Shown here: positions 34,243 through 42,554 of the stretch, in pieces
Numbering within the stretch: the first letter of the stretch is position 1
How the letters are laid out: each line of letters starts with the position of its first letter
Source: Nostoc sp. UHCC 0702
Lineage (GTDB): Bacteria > Cyanobacteriota > Cyanobacteriia > Cyanobacteriales > Nostocaceae
NCBI GenBank assembly: GCA_017164015.1
Contig: CP071065.1
Span: 8,151,501 to 8,215,500, forward strand
Length of the DNA: 64,000 nucleotides
Reading direction: 5' to 3'
The notes under the pieces: generated by a model
Told to the model about the DNA's origin: nothing
What the model saw: only the letters and a program-made list of their open reading frames with translations
Databases searched by the model: none
Program-made: the position numbers and the translations under genes

Positions 34243-35340
34243 TTAGACTTTTACGCATAGCTTTATACTCCGTTTAATAAGTTGAACTTTTGCTGGACTA
34301 AATTGTCCAATTCTGCGCCAGTTGTGATCATATACAGAAACATTTTTAGTTTTTTCTGTTTGAGTATACCCCCCAATCCAGCCAATATAAGATTTACCTG
34401 CCTTTTCAGCTTTCACTAAATCACCGGAACGTAATCCAAATGGTGTAATTGTTCCGCCTTTGCGCTTTCTGTTACCAGGAATATTTTTGACTGGGTTTTC
34501 AAAATGAAGTTGACGACGAAACAAATTTGGACGTGCAATAACACGAAATGGTGCAGGTGTGATTTTGACGAATCCTACCCAATGATGTCCACGACTACTA
34601 GCTGTGTGGAACTTTTCAAACTGCATAAAATTACTAGAAGCTAATGCAATCGCATCATGTGCATGAGTTTCTGGAGTTTGTTTTGATTTATCTTTTTTGT
34701 CTTTAGTTAACCCTAATTGCTGCCTGAGTATTGAAGTTTGCCATCCAAGTTGTGTATTGATTGGCGCAATCTCTGACAACCATTGCAGCATCACTTTTTG
34801 TCCAACCATCACTGGGCTAAAACCTTTGTCGCCTTTTGCTTTGATGTATTCGTAGGTGATTTGAGTTATGGGGAATATTTTTACTAACTCTTTAGTAACT
34901 CGCAATTCTAGTTCCTGATTCGCGCGAATACTAGGAGGCAGCTTGTTCTGTTTGCGGTTATCAAATCTTTTTTGACGATGGGCACGTTGGTTAAATGGAA
35001 CTTTGCGATTAATACGTCTACCGCGTCTGGCACGTCTTAATAATCGCCTTCCATCCTTTTTTTTAGTGATATCTGAAAACGGCAGAACCAGATGCCCCAT
35101 CAACAAAGTGAACTTGGTTGTTTGTATCCCCACCCCAGTGAATTTCTTGCCAGGGTCTATTCCTAAAGCTATTGGTTGTTGCTCACATCCAGATGCTTCT
35201 ACTAATAATTGGATACAAAAAATATTCAGGCCATTATGAACCACCTTGGCTTTGCCTTCTTTTAGCCAACGCCGCGCGCGACTGGCTTTTGTTGCCATCA
35301 GAGGTTTACTATTTTTGTCTAATACTGGAACACGAATCAT
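34243..35340 (-). CDS. isrB: IsrB: HNH-less IscB relative, RNA-guided nickase type
   Basis: A 365-residue protein. The N-terminal PLMP-type domain reads RVPVLDKNSKPLMATKASRA (residues 3-22), the RuvC-I motif is GIDPGKKFTG (Asp62), an arginine-rich bridge helix follows (RRLLRRARRGRRINRK, about 98-113), RuvC-II is ITYEYIKAKG (Glu164) and RuvC-III is HAHDAIALAS (Asp229). Only about 65 residues separate RuvC-II and RuvC-III, with no HNH domain, which is what separates IsrB from IscB. IsrB proteins nick the non-target strand of DNA matched by an omega RNA. All catalytic residues are kept. A C-terminal beta-rich domain (about 250-365) would contact the RNA or target. Confidence 0.88.
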   Translation of the reverse strand: MIRVPVLDKNSKPLMATKASRARRWLKEGKAKVVHNGLNIFCIQLLVEASGCEQQPIALGIDPGKKFTGVGIQTTKFTLLMGHLVLPFSDITKKKDGRRLLRRARRGRRINRKVPFNQRAHRQKRFDNRKQNKLPPSIRANQELELRVTKELVKIFPITQITYEYIKAKGDKGFSPVMVGQKVMLQWLSEIAPINTQLGWQTSILRQQLGLTKDKKDKSKQTPETHAHDAIALASSNFMQFEKFHTASSRGHHWVGFVKITPAPFRVIARPNLFRRQLHFENPVKNIPGNRKRKGGTITPFGLRSGDLVKAEKAGKSYIGWIGGYTQTEKTKNVSVYDHNWRRIGQFSPAKVQLIKRSIKLCVKV

Positions 35341-35571
35341 GGAGATAATCCTTTCGTGTAAAGTTATAAGTCCCTTAGCTCACCATTACCAAAATGTCCT
35401 TTCTGCAAGCACTACTAATCAGGTAGTTTGTAAATAATCCAGACTAGGGAAACATCCGGAAGTACGTATCAGGTAATAGCTCATGGGCTAGTCATCTCTT
35501 AGTTCCAAGCTGATTCTTGCAAGCCTACACTGTACCTGTACTCAGGTCAGCGTAGGTAGTTGACTCCTAGT
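35341..35571 (-). ncRNA. Candidate omega RNA for IsrB
   Basis: The 231 nt upstream of isrB hold no ORF but several hairpins, the clearest being CCTACACTG (35524-35532) with CAGCGTAGG (35548-35556) enclosing ACCTG/CAGGT. In characterised IsrB/IscB loci the omega RNA lies upstream of the gene, with its 5' guide taken from DNA just outside the element, here the TPR gene remnant. Length fits; the RNA itself is inferred. Confidence 0.45.
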
Positions 35572-35628
35572 GATCAATCTGCTGTAGAAGCCCTCAAAGA
35601 ACTGCAACAACAAGCATCTGACAACTAG
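35572..35628 (+). pseudogene. 3' remnant of the broken TPR gene
   Basis: The frame encodes DQSAVEALKELQQQASDN followed by TAG, a typical ending of a TPR protein, with no start of its own. It pairs with the 5' part at 33856-34102 on the other side of the IsrB element. Confidence 0.6.
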
Positions 35629-35735
35629 CAAAAAGCATTAGGGGCAACTTCTCTGCGATCGCCTGATTCACTCAGATCACCCCAGAGACTTTGCCCCTGT
35701 AATTCATAATGGACTTTGGACAACAATTAGAAAAA

Positions 35736-36452
35736 TTACTCAGCAGTAGCAAGTTCGGTACTGCCGCGTGTACGACGCCGTGTGAGGCTGTTGTATAGCA
35801 TTAAACCGATCGCTTTGATCAAGTTGCCTTCCAATTCTTGGAACATCTTCATGTTCGTACCGAAGGCGGCGTTGGCTTCTTCAACAATGCGATCGGCTGT
35901 TGCATCATCAATGGGTAGTTCATCCAAAGTTTGACGATATTTAGCTTTGAATGCTTTCTCATCAGAGATGTCTGCAAATTCATAGAAGGCTGTACCTTCT
36001 CCATCAGATAGGTTCATTGCTGTTTGGGCAATGCTTTTGAGAATTTGTCCCCCGGATAAGTCACCTAAGTAACGAGTGTAGGAATGGGCAATTAACAATT
36101 CCGGTTCTGTTTGAGATATCTCGCGGATGCGTTGCACATAAGCTTCACCTGCTTTTGAGAGTTTGATTTGTTCCCGCCAATTCGCACCAAAATAGTAATT
36201 CAGGTCTTGCTCTAAGGTATGCTTGCGGTTAAGTTGGGTAAAGTGAATTTTGCCAACAATTGGGTGCCGACGGTGCTTTTCCATCTCCTCTTCCATCGCC
36301 GAATAGACGAAGTAAAAGTTAGCAACTAGCTTCCGATAAGAGTTTTTCTCTACCACTCCTTTTAAAAAGCACTTGACAAAACCTACATTCTCTGCCATTG
36401 TGTGAGCTTTTTTCGTGCCTACACGTAACTTGGTTGCTAAATTGCTGCTCAT
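35736..36452 (-). CDS. ho1: Heme oxygenase
   Basis: A 238-residue heme oxygenase read from ATG 36452 (MSSNLATKLRVGTKKAHTMA); an upstream frame to 36488 is not typical. The proximal heme ligand is His17 in KKAHTMAEN. The distal helix with its glycine-rich kink is YTRYLGDLSGGQILKSI (about 124-140). Using ferredoxin, the enzyme opens heme to biliverdin IX-alpha, the precursor of phycobilin pigments. The length is that of cyanobacterial Ho1. A divergent promoter region of 533 bp separates it from glmM. Confidence 0.97.
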   Translation of the reverse strand: MSSNLATKLRVGTKKAHTMAENVGFVKCFLKGVVEKNSYRKLVANFYFVYSAMEEEMEKHRRHPIVGKIHFTQLNRKHTLEQDLNYYFGANWREQIKLSKAGEAYVQRIREISQTEPELLIAHSYTRYLGDLSGGQILKSIAQTAMNLSDGEGTAFYEFADISDEKAFKAKYRQTLDELPIDDATADRIVEEANAAFGTNMKMFQELEGNLIKAIGLMLYNSLTRRRTRGSTELATAE

Positions 36453-36985
36453 AATTAAAATTCTCAACTTTAAAACGTCAACTGCCACAGATGTGATTTA
36501 CACACGGCTAAAAAAGGCCATTAAAACGTTACCTTAAAACTATTTGATGAGAATTTATATTAAAATTCTTTAAGTATGCCGAATTTATATTTTTGTTACA
36601 CTATTTCGGGATCAAGACTGAACAACTCTATACCTGCAATCTGATTCCAGCCTCAGTAGCGTTTGCAGCGTCACATCCTAGAAATTGAGAGATGAGTCAG
36701 CTTTTTGATAATTCCTCTCCATTACTGGGCTTATTTTTCTCATACTGCAATTAGTGTTTCTGATTGCGAGTTTGTTTGAAGTCAGAGTATTAAAGAATAG
36801 AAGATAATTTTAAAATATTGACAAGCAATCATGAAGAATTTAAGTACTTATACTGAAATATGCCTTTCGGTAATTCATTGTCAGAAAAAATCGAGTATAT
36901 AGTACAGATAAACACTTATCTGATTTGAAATTGTTAAATAGAGTGTAAAGTAATATTTTCCTGTGTGTGTGGGGTGTTTAAACTT
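36453..36985. other. Divergent promoter region ho1/glmM
   Basis: 533 bp, AT-rich, no repeats or hairpins of note. It must hold both promoters. No recognised operator. Confidence 0.5.
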
Positions 36986-38449
36986 ATGGTCTCATCTATA
37001 ACTCGGATTCAAGGCGACATTCGCCCAACTGCTAATAAATCGGAAATAGGTCTTGAGGGCAATTTCACGGGGAATTTAATATCACTACCAGCGACTCCTC
37101 TATTTGGTACAGATGGCATCCGTGGACGAGTGGGAGATTTATTGAGTGCGCCCTTGGCGTTGCAAGTGGGTTTTTGGGCAGGTGTGATTTTGCGTACCCA
37201 TGCTAAGGCGATCGCCCCCGTAATTCTCGGACAAGATTCGAGAAATTCCGGGGATATGTTGGCAATGGCTTTGAGTGCAGGTTTAACAGCAGCAGGGGTG
37301 GAAGTTTGGCATTTGGGATTATGCCCCACTCCTTGCGTTGCTTATCTAACTAGCATCACCCAAGCCATCGGGGGAGTGATGATTTCTGCCAGTCACAACC
37401 CGCCAGAAGACAACGGCATTAAAATTTTTGGTGCAGATGGTGGGAAGTTATCTCAGGCGTTGCAGGCGGAAATTGAAGCGGGACTACGCGGTAAGATATC
37501 AATTGCCGATAGCGTTAGTAATTGCGGCAGGCATTACTCGCGTTTGGAATTAATTAGGGAGTATAGCCAAGCACTGAAACAACCTTTGCAGCCCCAGGTA
37601 AATCTCCAAGGATTGAAGATTGTTTTAGATTTAGCCTGGGGTGCAGCAGTAGGTTTGGCACCATCAGTATTTCAGGAAATGGGGGCAGAAGTCATTAGTT
37701 TGCATAACCAAGCAGATGGCGATCGCATCAATGTTAGCTGCGGTTCTACCCACTTAGAAATTCTCCAAGCCACAGTGCAGGAACATCACGCCGATTTGGG
37801 CTTTGCCTTTGATGGCGATGCCGATCGCGTGTTAGCTGTAGATAATACTGGCAGACAAGTGAATGGGGATTACATTCTCTACCTCTGGGGACGCTACCTA
37901 CAATCAACAAAACAACTGCCAGATAGCTTAATCGTTTCCACCGTCATGGCTAACTTAGGCTTTGAGAGGGCCTGGAAACAACAAGGCGGTAACTTGATTC
38001 GCACCGCCGTAGGCGATCAATACGTGCAAGCAGAAATGGCGCGGACTGGGGGAATGTTAGGTGGCGAACAATCTGGGCACATTCTTTGCCGTCATTATGG
38101 CATTACTGGAGATGGCTTATTAACAGCCTTACACATAGCAAGTTTAGTCAAACAAGCCGGTGTTTCCCTCAGCGAACTGGTAGACCAAAGCTTTCAGACT
38201 TACCCACAACTGTTGCGGAACGTGCGCGTAGAAGACCGCGATCGCCGTTTGGGGTGGCAAAATTGTCAAGCCCTACAACAAGCGATCGACCTAGCTGAAA
38301 CCGCAATGGGTGACGCTGGCAGAATTTTAGTCCGCGCTTCTGGCACAGAACCAGTAGTCAGAGTCATGGTGGAAGCGGCTGACGCTGAACTTGCTAACTA
38401 CTGGACAAATGAATTGGTATCACAAGTCCAACAACACTTGGTGGTTTAA
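36986..38449 (+). CDS. glmM: Phosphoglucosamine mutase GlmM
   Basis: A 487-residue alpha-phosphohexomutase read from ATG 36986; a longer frame begins at GTG 36965. Signature regions are LFGTDGIRG (near residue 35), the phosphoserine loop ISASHNPPEDNGIKIF (about 132-147), the metal-binding loop FDGDADRV (about 273-280), the sugar-binding GGEQSGH (about 358-364) and the phosphate-binding RASGTEPVVRVMVE (about 450-463). It turns glucosamine-6-phosphate into glucosamine-1-phosphate, the entry to UDP-GlcNAc for peptidoglycan and other polysaccharides. It stands just upstream of an exopolysaccharide-type cluster, separated by repeats. Confidence 0.96.
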   Translation: MVSSITRIQGDIRPTANKSEIGLEGNFTGNLISLPATPLFGTDGIRGRVGDLLSAPLALQVGFWAGVILRTHAKAIAPVILGQDSRNSGDMLAMALSAGLTAAGVEVWHLGLCPTPCVAYLTSITQAIGGVMISASHNPPEDNGIKIFGADGGKLSQALQAEIEAGLRGKISIADSVSNCGRHYSRLELIREYSQALKQPLQPQVNLQGLKIVLDLAWGAAVGLAPSVFQEMGAEVISLHNQADGDRINVSCGSTHLEILQATVQEHHADLGFAFDGDADRVLAVDNTGRQVNGDYILYLWGRYLQSTKQLPDSLIVSTVMANLGFERAWKQQGGNLIRTAVGDQYVQAEMARTGGMLGGEQSGHILCRHYGITGDGLLTALHIASLVKQAGVSLSELVDQSFQTYPQLLRNVRVEDRDRRLGWQNCQALQQAIDLAETAMGDAGRILVRASGTEPVVRVMVEAADAELANYWTNELVSQVQQHLVV

Positions 38450-38820
38450 GTTAGCTGATGACTGATGACTTGTACTCTCGCACTTGTGCCGACTTGTGCT
38501 GAGCGCAGTTGAGGTAAGCCGAAGTACTGATGACTGGTGAGTGATCACTGTCAAGCAAAACAATTAGAGTTTGAAGCCCCTCTCCTTGCAGGAGAGGGGT
38601 TTGGGGTGAGGTCTGCCAAACCATCTAGAATTCAAAATCGTATAACTTCATTTATATTTGCATTGTTAGTGCTGACACCTGATATCATATTCTTGGTATA
38701 ATTAGCACCCCTTTGTAATTAATACCAATTTAAAAAATGATTGCGACAGATACCTTCACAAAACCTAGACCCAGAAGGCGATTCCCAATCTAAAATCTCA
38801 AATCCTATAATTCTTCAAAA
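38450..38820. other. Repeat-rich gap between glmM and the polysaccharide cluster
   Basis: 371 bp holding a TGATGAC heptamer fragment with the TTGTACTCTCGC palindromic element (38470-38527) and a CCCCTCTCC/GGAGAGGGG palindrome (38576-38602). The first part of a frame from 38741 shows no coding features. Confidence 0.7.
38470..38527. repeat. TTGTACTCTCGC palindromic element, copy b
   Basis: 58 bp from TTGTACTCTCGCACTTGTGC to AGCCGAAGTAC, sitting between TGATGAC-type heptamers on both sides. Confidence 0.85.
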
Positions 38821-39591
38821 ATGCTTGTTTTTGTTATCCCACTCAAAAGTCCGCAAGCTTCCAATTCTTGGGAACATGTCTCAAAATTATTTGAGAGGTG
38901 TATTAAATCAGTTTGCAATCAAACCTCAACTGATTTTCATGCTGTTGTCGTTTGTAACGAAAAGCCAAAAATCGAATTCACTCATCCCCACATCACATAT
39001 ATTACAGTTGACTTTCCGCCTGCCAAAGAAAAAACTTTGATAAATCAAAGATACACCGATAAAGGGCGGAAAGTCTTGAAAGGATTAATTTATGCTCAAG
39101 AATTTTCACCTACTCATACAATGGCAGTTGATGCTGATGATTGTGTAAGTAAAAACTTAGCCGCTTTTATTAAGCAATATCCTAATGATAATGGATGGTT
39201 TATTAACAAAGGTTATAAATATCAAGAAGGTAGTAAACACATTTATCGCAAAAGAAGCAATTTTTATAAAATCTGTGGTACTTGTAACATTCTGCGATAC
39301 GATTTGAATAATTTTCCCGAAAAAGCAGAATATAATCGTGGTTATGGTTACTATAAACATTATATAGATCATGCCAAAGTCAGAGATACTTTAGCCAAGC
39401 AAGCACAACCTATTAAACCATTACCATTTCCTGGTGCAATTTATATCCTAGAGACAGGCGAACATCTTTTTTATGATTCCACAAAGTTAGGATTTAGTAT
39501 CTTCAATCGTCAATTATTAAATGAATCAATAAGAGAGGAATTTGGGTTATACAACTTATACAGCAATCCTAAATTGTTTGTGAACGCTTAA
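38821..39591 (+). CDS. Putative glycosyltransferase (GT-A-like)
   Basis: A 256-residue protein. The start MLVFVIPLKSPQASNSWEHV, strand HAVVVCNEKPK and the acidic motif AVDADDCVSKNLAAF (DADD near residue 105) suggest a GT-A fold in which the acidic residues hold the metal and nucleotide sugar. The remainder is rich in tyrosine and lysine (YKYQEGSKHIYRKRS) and not typical. It is the first gene of a polysaccharide cluster. The sugar and acceptor are unknown. No membrane segment. Confidence 0.7.
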   Translation: MLVFVIPLKSPQASNSWEHVSKLFERCIKSVCNQTSTDFHAVVVCNEKPKIEFTHPHITYITVDFPPAKEKTLINQRYTDKGRKVLKGLIYAQEFSPTHTMAVDADDCVSKNLAAFIKQYPNDNGWFINKGYKYQEGSKHIYRKRSNFYKICGTCNILRYDLNNFPEKAEYNRGYGYYKHYIDHAKVRDTLAKQAQPIKPLPFPGAIYILETGEHLFYDSTKLGFSIFNRQLLNESIREEFGLYNLYSNPKLFVNA

Positions 39592-39712
39592 TATTTCTCT
39601 GAAATTTCCTCTCTGTGTCTTTGCGTGAGATAAATGTATGTTCACGACCTAAATTAGGATAACTGTAGCAATTCCCATTAATTTATCAAGGCTGATAGGC
39701 TAAAGCTTTGCC

Positions 39713-41371
39713 ATGCCGAAAACCAAGTCAAAATCTCAGAAATCTAAAAATTCCAAAAAGCAGGTTACAAATGAAACTCCCACCCTTAGCCTCAAAGAAC
39801 AGTTAGCCCAAAAGCGTAAAGCAGCCCAAGCACGTAAAGAACTCATTAGCTTGGTAACAACTTCCCTCTCTATTGCTTTATTTGTTGGCTTTCTGCTTTT
39901 TTTAGTAGGTGGAATTAAGGTGGCACTTCCCGCTGTTTTGGGAATTTTAATCATAAGTCTTTCTTATAAATATCCACGCCAAGCGCTTTATGCTTTTATA
40001 ATTTACGTGCCCTTTGGGGGTACTATAACTTATTACATCGGCAATAGTCCGATTCTGCAATTAGCTAAAGATGCTTTTTATGTACCAGTTTTGATTGCAC
40101 TTTGGCAAAGTTGTCGCCAGCGGGGGCTACCTTTAATTCCTGTCAAAGCGATTAAAATCCCACTATTTATTTTATTAGGGCTATGTCTGTTAACACTAGT
40201 TTTTGTCAATGGTGGGCAGCAGCTAAATCCACCTAGTGCAGGACTATTAGAAACACCAGCCAAAGAAATTCCTATAGGCATGGGTATTCTAGGACTAAAA
40301 GTATTTTTAGGCTATGTTCCCCTAATTGGTTGTGCTTACTATCTCATTCGTGATAAGCGGGATTTTCTATTTTTAGCCCGCCTACAAATTGTCCTCATAC
40401 TTATTTGCTGCGTTCTGGGAATTATTCAATATTTGTTACTATTCACGGGGATATGTGAAGGTACTAGAAATGCTGAAGGAAGTGCTTTATTTAAAGCTAC
40501 ACTCGAAGCGAGGTGTTATTTTGGCGGTTCCCTAGTCTATAGTCCTAGCCAGGGAATCATTCGCCTCCCAGGAACATTTGTTGCCCCTTGGCAGTGGGCA
40601 TGGTTTTTAATTTCTAGTACCTTTTTTACCTTCGCTACAGGCTTCACTGATCCTTCGATTATTTGGCGGATCATCAGTTTAGGTTCTTTAGTTACGGTCT
40701 TTATTAATGCAGTAGTTTCTGGGCAAAGAATTGCCTTAGCTTTAGTGCCTACCTGCTTTGTGATTTTGCTATTGCTGACTGGTCAAATTGGCAACCTGAA
40801 ACGCTTTATCCCCATAGGAGTAGGGCTTGGCTTGATTCTCAGCATAGCAGTAGTAACTAACCCTACTGTTGTGCAAGAGAGGGTAGATAGTTTTACTGGT
40901 CGCTGGGAAGCTTCACCACCCCAAGAGTTTATCGTTAGTCAATTTGAGGAAAATTGGAAAAATGTAGAGGGGCCTCTGGGAAGTGGCTTAGGTCGCGCCA
41001 CTAACTCAGCCCGTGCATTGGGTCAAACAAAGCTAGTGGAAACTTATTATCCGAAAGTACTATATGAAGTGGGTATTTTAGGATTAATCGGCTTTGTTGT
41101 TTTAGTCACCACCCTCACAATCACTGCTTTCAAAACCTATCGTTCCATAAAAAACCGTAATTTCCGCAGTTACGGAGCAGCTTTATGGGTGTTTATATTG
41201 TTTATTAGTTACAACACCTACTACTACCCTTTAGATGTTGATCCGGTGGCTGTCTACTACTGGTTTTTTGCAGGGTTACTATTTAAATTACCAGCATTGG
41301 ATAAACAAGATAAGGAAGAAGCCAAGCCGGAAAAAGCAAAAAAGAAAAAACGTCTCAACACGACATTTTAA
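39713..41371 (+). CDS. O-antigen ligase / polymerase-like membrane protein
   Basis: A 552-residue polytopic protein with about ten hydrophobic segments between residues 45 and 525 and strongly basic cytoplasmic tails (MPKTKSKSQKSKNSKK at the start, KPEKAKKKKRLN at the end). A long periplasmic loop with FTGRWEASPPQEFIVSQF and GPLGSGLGRATNSARAL (about 400-440) matches the WaaL/Wzy_C pattern. Such proteins join or polymerise lipid-linked glycans outside the membrane. It is flanked by glycosyltransferase genes, so it probably handles the product of this cluster. Confidence 0.82.
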   Translation: MPKTKSKSQKSKNSKKQVTNETPTLSLKEQLAQKRKAAQARKELISLVTTSLSIALFVGFLLFLVGGIKVALPAVLGILIISLSYKYPRQALYAFIIYVPFGGTITYYIGNSPILQLAKDAFYVPVLIALWQSCRQRGLPLIPVKAIKIPLFILLGLCLLTLVFVNGGQQLNPPSAGLLETPAKEIPIGMGILGLKVFLGYVPLIGCAYYLIRDKRDFLFLARLQIVLILICCVLGIIQYLLLFTGICEGTRNAEGSALFKATLEARCYFGGSLVYSPSQGIIRLPGTFVAPWQWAWFLISSTFFTFATGFTDPSIIWRIISLGSLVTVFINAVVSGQRIALALVPTCFVILLLLTGQIGNLKRFIPIGVGLGLILSIAVVTNPTVVQERVDSFTGRWEASPPQEFIVSQFEENWKNVEGPLGSGLGRATNSARALGQTKLVETYYPKVLYEVGILGLIGFVVLVTTLTITAFKTYRSIKNRNFRSYGAALWVFILFISYNTYYYPLDVDPVAVYYWFFAGLLFKLPALDKQDKEEAKPEKAKKKKRLNTTF

Positions 41372-41452
41372 TTAATTCCGCTCTCATTACCAGCGAAATC
41401 AAATGGCAAAGTTAATCATAGCAGAAAATTATATTATTAGGACTTACAAAAT

Positions 41453-42433
41453 ATGAATAATTTGCCTTTAATATCTGTCATCATCCCAACCTACGGGCGA
41501 GAGGAAACATTGCAAGATAGTATTGTGGATGTTCTCAATCAGGATTATGCCAATTTTGAAGTTTTAGTAGTAGACCAATCTCCAAAACACAAACCAGAAA
41601 TTCAAGCTTATCTAGAAGAACAAGCGGCAGCAGGTAAGATTAAATGGTTTCATTTAGATTGGGCAAGTTTGCCAGGGGCACGTAATTATGGCGTGCGGCG
41701 GTCAGTTGGTGAAATAATTTTATTTATTGATGATGATGTAAAATTAACCCCTGGTTTTTTAGCAGCCCATGTGAAAAACTATTTGCAAAATCCAGAAGTG
41801 GGGGCTGTTGCCGGACGGGTATTTGACAGAATGAAATTAGGAGATTCTGGGGGAAAATTGGAGATTGAATATCTTCCCCCCCAAGCTATGGATCCAGGAA
41901 TTGCTTGGTATCATATTGACTTAGTGCATACTATTAAACCCCAGCAGGTGTTGACAGCTAGGGGTTGCAATATGTCTTTTCGCCGCGAAATATTTTTTAA
42001 ACACAAGCTCAAGTTTGATGAAAGGTTTCGCGGTAGTGCAGTGCGCGAAGAGTCAGACTTTTGTTTGCGGCTGCGAAAGACAGGATATAAAATTTGGTAT
42101 GACCCAGAGGCGCATTTAGTACATTTAGGCGAAGAAACTGGGGGTTGTCATGATATTAGTATGCGATCGCTCAAATATCAACTCACCTTCTATCACAACC
42201 ATTTCTTACTAGGTTTGAAGAACCTCAACCTTAACCAAGCTTTACGCCTATACGCCCGTTTATTTGACTGTCACGTCCTGGGGCGTCCACCTTGTCACAA
42301 AAGCGGTTCTCCTATCAAAATAGCGACTCGCGCCCTTTTCTATACTTTGGGTTTTCTCAAAGCCTTGGGTACTGTCATTCAGTCAATATGGAATGACGGA
42401 CAAATTTATAGTCGCCTTGACCAACAAGTTTAG
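41453..42433 (+). CDS. Family 2 glycosyltransferase
   Basis: A 326-residue GT-A enzyme. It shows LISVIIPTYGREETLQDSI (nucleotide strand), VLVVDQS, the metal-binding ILFIDDDVKLTPGFL (DDD about residue 98) and a late acidic motif REESDFCLRLRKTGY (about 197-211), followed by HLGEETGG. A C-terminal helical part may touch the membrane. It probably adds a sugar in exopolysaccharide assembly. It lies 81 bp after the O-antigen-ligase-like gene on the same strand. Confidence 0.88.
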   Translation: MNNLPLISVIIPTYGREETLQDSIVDVLNQDYANFEVLVVDQSPKHKPEIQAYLEEQAAAGKIKWFHLDWASLPGARNYGVRRSVGEIILFIDDDVKLTPGFLAAHVKNYLQNPEVGAVAGRVFDRMKLGDSGGKLEIEYLPPQAMDPGIAWYHIDLVHTIKPQQVLTARGCNMSFRREIFFKHKLKFDERFRGSAVREESDFCLRLRKTGYKIWYDPEAHLVHLGEETGGCHDISMRSLKYQLTFYHNHFLLGLKNLNLNQALRLYARLFDCHVLGRPPCHKSGSPIKIATRALFYTLGFLKALGTVIQSIWNDGQIYSRLDQQV

Positions 42434-42540
42434 TCAGTTGTTAGGAGTTAGGAGTTAGGAGTTAGGAGTTAGGAGTTAATAGTAAAAAACAACTGACAAC
42501 TGACAACTGACAACTGACAACTGACAACTGACAACTAACC
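42434..42540. repeat. GTTAGGA and TGACAAC heptamer tract
   Basis: Five GTTAGGA units directly after the GT2 stop, then six TGACAAC units (to 42535), ending 14 bp before the next glycosyltransferase start. Confidence 0.88.
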
Positions 42541-42554
42541 ACTACCCAATATCC

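Larger units (their letters stand above)
34104..35571. mobile_element. IsrB-encoding IS200/IS605-like element inserted in a TPR gene
   Basis: The left end (34104-34240) has two large hairpins: CCCACAA (34110-34116) with TTGTGGG (34158-34164), and CTTGTTTTGTTGCG (34165-) with its complement at 34217-34235 around TTCTTGC/GCAAGAA. isrB occupies 34243-35340, and the upstream region carries structured RNA-like sequence. TPR gene pieces flank both sides. Borders are accurate to a few bases at best. Confidence 0.7.
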
